Assembly (NCBI GenBank): GCA_050050615.1 | Contig: JASFTV010000113.1 | Location: 1 to 9,898, forward strand | Length of the DNA: 9,898 nt | Source: JASFTV01 sp050050615 | Lineage (GTDB): Bacteria > Desulfobacterota > DSM-4660 > Desulfatiglandales > HGW-15 | Direction: 5' to 3' | Shown here: positions 6,038 through 9,898 of the stretch, piece after piece | Layout of the letters: every line of letters begins with the position of its first letter | Numbering within the stretch: the first letter of the stretch is position 1 | The notes under the pieces: generated by a model | Seen by the model: only the letters and a program-made list of their open reading frames with translations | Database searches by the model: none | Told to the model about the DNA's origin: nothing | Position numbers and translations under genes: made by a program

Positions 6038-8527
6038 ATGAAAGAGAAATTCCCCTCCACGACGACTCCCCACCACGCTGTTCTCCTCTTTGCGACTTCA
6101 GCTTCGGTGTTGGCCTATGAAATATTGCTGATGCGGCTACTGTCCATAGGTCTTTGGCATCACTTCGCCTACATGGTCATCAGCCTGGCCCTTCTTGGGT
6201 TCGGTGGGGCCGGCTCTTTGCTTTTCCTGGGTTTTGAGCGAATCAGAAAAGACTTGGATCAATGGCTGGTAATCCTTGCCGGTGCAGCAGCGGTCTCATT
6301 TTCGACAGCCTTTGGTCTCTCGCAGAAGGTCGGTTTAGACCCCCTTCAACTCATATGGCAAAGCAGGGAATGGCTTAATATGCTGATCACCTACGCATTG
6401 ATGGCCGTTCCCTTTCTGCTGGCAGGCGGGATCATCGGCATGATCCTGACCGGGGCTGGCGAGCAAGCTCATCTCATGTATGCGGTGGACCTTCTCGGTG
6501 CTGGTTGCGGGGCATTGGCAATCGTTCCCACATTGTACCTGGGCCCCCCTTGGACACTTTTGCCGGCGTTGGGAGGGGTTCTCCTGGCTGGCGCTATATG
6601 GTGCTGTGGTCGGATGCGTCGGCCTGTAAGAGGCGTCTCATGCATCTTGATTGCAGCAGGCCTCGTTGCAGGCTCTTATTGGCTCATGCCCCCGATCCCC
6701 CGAATTCACCACACAAAGGCTCTTCCCATGACACTATCCTTTCCGGATGCACGCATTGAAGCGGAAAGGGTGGGCCCTCTGGGAATGATTCATGTGGTAG
6801 GCAGCTCTCTCATAAGAGATGTGCCCGGGCTGAGCCTCAATTTCGGGCTCGATCCGAAAATGGGCGAAGCGCGGCTTCCTCAACAGAAGCGCATTTTTCT
6901 GGATGGGGATGCCTTGGGTCCGATCACATCCTTCACCGGTGAGCTGGGCGAATTGGCCTATTTGGACGCCACCACGATGGCTCTCCCGTATCATATCCGG
7001 CATCCGAATAAGGTCCTGGTCGTTGGGGCTGGGGGAGGGACCGATGTGTTGCTTGGCTTGAGGCACCAGGTTTCCAATATCATTGCATTGGAGGCGAACA
7101 AACAAGTGGCCGGCCTCCTGACGAGGCCATTCGCTGAATTCTCGGGACATTTGTATTCAAGCCCGGAGGTGAAGCTGGAGCTGTGTGAGGCTCGTCAGTT
7201 CCTTCATGCGAGCAACGAGAGATTTGATCTGATCCAGCTATCCCTTTTGGATTCTTTTGTGAGCTCAGCCGGTGGGCTTCATTCCGCCTCTGAGAGCTAT
7301 CTGTACACCAGTGAGGCATTTCGCTTGTACTTATCACGACTCACCGATTCGGGGATCATATCCATCACCCGGTGGCTCAAGCTTCCACCCCGCGATTCAT
7401 TGAGGATTGTCTCGACCGCATTGTCTGCTCTCAAGGCAATGGATCTTTCCGACCGAGCTGACAGACACTTGCTCTTCATCCGGAGTTGGAAAACAAGCAC
7501 TATCCTGGTATCAAAATCCCCTTTTCTCCAGCAAGAGATTGAACGGTCCAAAGCCTTCTGCAACCGCAGGAGCTTTGACGTGGCTTTTTTTGCCGGGATG
7601 AGCATGGAAAGGGCGAATCGCTACGATGTCCAGAATGAGCCCTACTATTTTATCGGTGCAAAGGCGCTCAGTGGGCCTGAAGCAAAATCTTTTCTAGGAA
7701 AATACATTTTTGACGTTTCACCGACAACCGATGACAGGCCCTACTTCTCTCACTTTTTTCGTTGGGATAAGGCGTCAACCCTTTTTCATCACCTGCGCAG
7801 GGAATGGTTTCCTCTCATTGAATTGGGATACGTTCTTATTATCGCTACTCTGGTGCAGGCTGTCATTGCCAGCGGCGCGCTGATTTTGTTGCCCCTCCTC
7901 TTTCTCAAATGGGCTCACAAGGTGGTGAGCCAGACTGGAGCTGTGCCAAGAGGGACCGATATCCTGGGCACTCTGATCTACTTCGGATGTATCGGACTTG
8001 CCTTCATGTTCCTGGAAATGGCCCTTCTCCCAAAATATACGTTGCTTCTGTCCCACCCGATTTATTCGGCTGCGGTGGTGTTAAGTTCGATCCTAGTTTT
8101 TGCCGGCCTGGGGAGCATGAGCGTCCGGCGCTTTCAAACCAGGGGCGTGTGGTTTCTCTGGATTCCGGCTGCGACGATCTCAATCTGGGTTGCAATTCAA
8201 GTCCTGGCAGGGGATGGATTGTTTGCGCGGGCTCTTGCCTGGCCATTTTGGAGCCGAATGGCCCTTGCGATCTTGCTCATATCCGTGCTCTCTTTCTTCA
8301 TGGGCTGGCCATTTCCTTCCGGCCTTCGTGTTCTGGCAAGAAGGTTCCCACGTCTCATGCCATGGGCATGGGGTATCAATGGATGCGCTTCCGTGATTGG
8401 TGCTGTGCTGGGGAAATATCTAGCAGTAAGCATCGGATTCCGGTGGCTTATGTTCGTGGCTTGTGCGCTGTACCTTCTGGCGGTGACGACTTTTTATGCG
8501 TGGTTTGGAACCAACGAGGATTTGTAG
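6038..8527 (+). CDS. Multi-pass membrane protein with spermidine-synthase-like domain
   Basis: An 829-residue inner-membrane protein in three parts. Residues about 13-220 form six or seven membrane segments (first includes ASVLAYEILLMRLL). Residues about 220-590 form a soluble Rossmann methyltransferase-like domain related to spermidine/spermine synthases. It has the nucleotide loop VLVVGAGGGTD at 326-336, then ALEAN as the probable SAM-ribose acid, an EARQFL motif, and the GGLHSASESYLYTSEAF block. Residues about 591-820 form more membrane segments, with FLEMALLPKY and WAWGINGCAS motifs. Membrane spermidine-synthase-like proteins of this layout occur in many bacteria; their substrates are largely unknown. 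By eye, the aspartate expected after the DVI strand of true aminopropyltransferases is Ser here (DLIQLSLLDS), so polyamine synthesis is doubtful. Start: ATG 6038 has AGGGA 4 nt upstream; in-frame TTG 6002 and ATG 6020 lack sites. Confidence 0.82.
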   Translation: MKEKFPSTTTPHHAVLLFATSASVLAYEILLMRLLSIGLWHHFAYMVISLALLGFGGAGSLLFLGFERIRKDLDQWLVILAGAAAVSFSTAFGLSQKVGLDPLQLIWQSREWLNMLITYALMAVPFLLAGGIIGMILTGAGEQAHLMYAVDLLGAGCGALAIVPTLYLGPPWTLLPALGGVLLAGAIWCCGRMRRPVRGVSCILIAAGLVAGSYWLMPPIPRIHHTKALPMTLSFPDARIEAERVGPLGMIHVVGSSLIRDVPGLSLNFGLDPKMGEARLPQQKRIFLDGDALGPITSFTGELGELAYLDATTMALPYHIRHPNKVLVVGAGGGTDVLLGLRHQVSNIIALEANKQVAGLLTRPFAEFSGHLYSSPEVKLELCEARQFLHASNERFDLIQLSLLDSFVSSAGGLHSASESYLYTSEAFRLYLSRLTDSGIISITRWLKLPPRDSLRIVSTALSALKAMDLSDRADRHLLFIRSWKTSTILVSKSPFLQQEIERSKAFCNRRSFDVAFFAGMSMERANRYDVQNEPYYFIGAKALSGPEAKSFLGKYIFDVSPTTDDRPYFSHFFRWDKASTLFHHLRREWFPLIELGYVLIIATLVQAVIASGALILLPLLFLKWAHKVVSQTGAVPRGTDILGTLIYFGCIGLAFMFLEMALLPKYTLLLSHPIYSAAVVLSSILVFAGLGSMSVRRFQTRGVWFLWIPAATISIWVAIQVLAGDGLFARALAWPFWSRMALAILLISVLSFFMGWPFPSGLRVLARRFPRLMPWAWGINGCASVIGAVLGKYLAVSIGFRWLMFVACALYLLAVTTFYAWFGTNEDL

Positions 8528-8550
8528 ACTCGTTGTCTCTTGATTAGGCA

Positions 8551-8581
8551 TTGGCATTTTCGATATGCTTTGTGATATAGA
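8551..8581 (+). promoter_or_regulatory. Weak candidate promoter before the wHTH-yhhQ pair
   Basis: TTGGCA (8551-8556, five of six) and TATAGA (8576-8581, four of six) are separated by 19 nt. If used, transcription would start near 8588 and leave a leader of about 128 nt before the start at 8716. The long spacer keeps confidence low. Confidence 0.22.
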
Positions 8582-8701
8582 GTGAAACATCAGCCATGCC
8601 CTTACGCTGGTTACGGGGCAGCGACTTTTCGTTTTTGAAAAGAGACCCCCATGGCCAACGTTATCACCGAGCTGTTTCATAAGTCTAAAACGTGAGGACA
8701 G

Positions 8702-8709
8702 AAGGAGGT
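8702..8709 (+). promoter_or_regulatory. Strong ribosome binding site deciding the wHTH start
   Basis: AAGGAGGT is a full Shine-Dalgarno match located 6 nt before GTG at 8716. It lies downstream of the other in-frame GTG at 8692, which therefore cannot use it. This sets the start at 8716. Confidence 0.75.
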
Positions 8710-8715
8710 TTAAAG

Positions 8716-8886
8716 GTGGAAAAAAAGGTGTTCAGTGCTATGAAGAAAGCGGGTAAACCTGTGCGGCCGGGTGATGTGGCAAAAATGATCGGAGCAGAGA
8801 GTAAAGAGGTTTCGAAGATTTTTGACGAGTTAAAGAAAAAGGGGAAGATCAAGTCACCTAAAAGGTGCTTTTATGAACCGGCTTGA
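8716..8886 (+). CDS. Small winged-helix-type DNA-binding protein
   Basis: A 56-residue basic protein consisting of almost nothing but a winged helix-turn-helix. It has a first helix (VFSAMKKAG), then PVRPGDVAKMIGAESKEVSK as the helix-turn-helix (about 15-34), a third helix (IFDELKKKGKI, 35-45), and a short wing ending FYEPA. Such mini-wHTH proteins resemble MarR/ArsR-like DNA-binding cores. GTG 8716 is chosen because of the strong ribosome binding site. Its last 14 nt overlap the yhhQ start, implying translational coupling; it may regulate the transporter, which is inference. No ligand or metal site is visible; the lone Cys is C51. Confidence 0.75.
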   Translation: MEKKVFSAMKKAGKPVRPGDVAKMIGAESKEVSKIFDELKKKGKIKSPKRCFYEPA

Positions 8887-9574
8887 GAAAAACTCTGAGC
8901 ATGGAAGATACTCGCATCGGTTTGTTATTGTCGTTGTTATTTTTGTCACCTGTCTGATCACGGCCAATATCACGGCCGTTAAGCTGGTAGACTTGGCCGG
9001 ATTTATCCTTCCTGCGGCGATCTTCATATTCCCTCTGAGCTACATTACCGGGGACGTCTTAACCGAGGTTTATGGGTATCGCCAGGCTCGCCGGGTCATC
9101 TGGTTGGGCTTTTTTTGTAACTTTATTGTGGTGGGCGCTATTTGGATCGGATTGGTCTTACCCGCCGCATCCTTTTGGGATGGTCAAGCGGCCTATGAGC
9201 GCATCTTGGGTTACACGCCCCGCCTTCTTGTGGCTTCCTTCCTCGCCTATCTGGTGGGTGAGTTCGCAAACTCTTTCGTGCTGGCGAAAATGAAGATTGC
9301 CACAAAGGGTCGATGGCTCTGGCTTCGCACGATCGGCTCAACCCTGGTGGGTCAAGGTCTGGACTCGTCTGTGTTCATGACGCTGGCATTTGTGGGGACC
9401 ATTCCCTTCCAGGCATTGAGTGTAGCCGTTCTAACTCAATGGTTGGCAAAATCGATCTATGAGGCCGCGGTCACGCCTTTGACGTATGCGGTGGTGAACC
9501 TCCTGAAGAGAAAAGAGGGATCGGATGTGTATGATCATGACACAAGATTCAATCCGTTGCTGATCTCTGAATAG
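8873..9574 (+). CDS. yhhQ: Queuosine precursor transporter, YhhQ/VUT family
   Basis: A 233-residue inner-membrane protein of the DUF165/YhhQ family. In E. coli, YhhQ imports the 7-deazaguanine precursors preQ0/preQ1 used for the queuosine modification of tRNA. Seen: about six membrane segments starting at residue 17, with the family hallmarks TANITAVKLV (30-39), ITGDVLTEVYGY (58-69, D61 and E65), RTIGSTLVGQGLDS (152-165) and a C-terminal KSIYE segment. Length is normal. ATG 8873 has AAAGGTG 5 nt upstream, located inside the preceding wHTH gene, so the two overlap by 14 nt and are probably one operon. No queuosine biosynthesis gene is visible in the window. Identification of the family is firm; the exact substrate is inferred. 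Confidence 0.92.
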   Translation: MNRLEKNSEHGRYSHRFVIVVVIFVTCLITANITAVKLVDLAGFILPAAIFIFPLSYITGDVLTEVYGYRQARRVIWLGFFCNFIVVGAIWIGLVLPAASFWDGQAAYERILGYTPRLLVASFLAYLVGEFANSFVLAKMKIATKGRWLWLRTIGSTLVGQGLDSSVFMTLAFVGTIPFQALSVAVLTQWLAKSIYEAAVTPLTYAVVNLLKRKEGSDVYDHDTRFNPLLISE

Positions 9575-9682
9575 GAGAACCCACCGCCTTCCCATGAAAA
9601 CCAACATCTGATCCTAATCATTTATTTTCAGGGGGAGTGCCTCAGGAGACCGATCAACCCTCCAGCTTTTTCTGTGCCCTTC

Positions 9683-9701
9683 AAAAAGGGGTGATCACCC
9701 C
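9683..9701 (-). terminator. Candidate rho-independent terminator (minus strand) or operator palindrome
   Basis: GGGGTGATCACCCC (9688-9701) is a perfect 14-bp palindrome. Read on the minus strand it forms a GGGGT/ACCCC stem with a GATC loop followed directly by TTTTT (9687-9683), a classic but short terminator. It would serve a minus-strand transcript entering from the right. On the plus strand it lies about 100 nt before the partial gene at 9801, where it could be an operator. Confidence 0.4.
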
Positions 9702-9800
9702 CATCCGGTAGTCCCTGCACATGCTGTAAGCACCTGGAAAAATATCCGAGATCTAATTGAAGTAGGCTAAAATAAGCATATCGGGAAGGGCTGGACAAAA

Positions 9801-9898
9801 ATGAAAAAAAGGAAAAAAATTGACAAAATGAGATTGGCTGATATCGTATGTGAGCATAATAGTTTCATATATGGAATTCATCTGTCCCATCATACAAG
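9801..9898 (+). CDS. Start of an unidentified gene, cut by window edge
   Basis: An open frame from ATG at 9801 continues to the edge (32 complete codons). It begins with a Lys/Arg-rich stretch (MKKRKKIDK) followed by RLADIVCEHNSF. AAGGG lies about 10 nt upstream, an acceptable ribosome binding site. The fragment is too short to recognise; a non-coding A-rich stretch cannot be excluded. Confidence 0.4.
   Translation, partial: MKKRKKIDKMRLADIVCEHNSFIYGIHLSHHT

Noticed and set aside
7909..8547. A 212-codon plus-strand open frame
   Set aside because: It is another frame of the membrane C-terminus of the spermidine-synthase-like gene; it is Cys/Gly/Ser-rich with no domain logic and no ribosome binding site.
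8535..8646. GTCTCTT/AAGAGAC inverted repeat
   Set aside because: Seven base pairs separated by almost 100 nt is likely chance.
8596..8682. A 28-codon open frame (MPLRWLRG...) upstream of the wHTH gene
   Set aside because: It has no ribosome binding site and no pattern typical of a leader peptide; the region is better viewed as a possible structured leader.
8588..8715. preQ1-I riboswitch
   Set aside because: The characteristic compact stem, A-rich tail and CTA element next to the ribosome binding site could not be found.

Overview
The window reads as bacterial chromosome of about 50-53% GC with short gaps and good Shine-Dalgarno sites. The mix of a DsbD-type reductase, an exported isoaspartyl methyltransferase, a membrane-embedded spermidine-synthase-like protein, short charged coiled-coil proteins and a YhhQ transporter suggests a Gram-negative, probably a Desulfobacterota/Deltaproteobacteria-type or related environmental lineage. 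That placement is inference from gene style; no rRNA, tRNA or other phylogenetic marker is present. No IS element, CRISPR array, tRNA or rRNA was found.

Layout. Positions 1-1677 (minus) hold most of a dsbD gene that runs off the left edge. A divergent intergenic region (1678-1869) carries a candidate dsbD promoter with a perfect TATAAT and an inverted repeat laid over its -10 and -35. Positions 1870-3645 (plus) encode a stand-alone primase-helicase of the phage T7 gp4/Twinkle architecture: Cys4 zinc motif, TOPRIM-like domain, DnaB-type RecA motor. The ATPase motifs are intact, but the usual acidic residues of the second TOPRIM motif appear to be replaced. This is the most unusual gene in the window. 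A convergent intergenic region with a 15/17 inverted repeat follows. A minus-strand cluster of three small, unrecognised, helix-rich genes (3816-4676) has overlapping ends; the middle product has a signal peptide.

From about 4990 everything runs on the plus strand. A TTGACA-type promoter precedes an exported protein-L-isoaspartate O-methyltransferase (5068-5832). Next comes an 829-residue membrane protein with a central spermidine-synthase-like domain (6038-8527). A 56-residue winged-helix protein (8716-8886) overlaps by 14 nt a YhhQ-family queuosine-precursor transporter (8873-9574). A GC-rich palindrome with a T-run on the minus strand lies at 9683-9701, and a Lys-rich open frame starts at 9801 and leaves the window.

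How the genes relate: dsbD, the exported methyltransferase and the secreted coiled-coil protein all act, or probably act, outside the cytoplasm, on protein redox state and repair. The wHTH-yhhQ pair looks like one translationally coupled unit for salvage of queuosine precursors. The primase-helicase has no visible functional partner among its neighbours.
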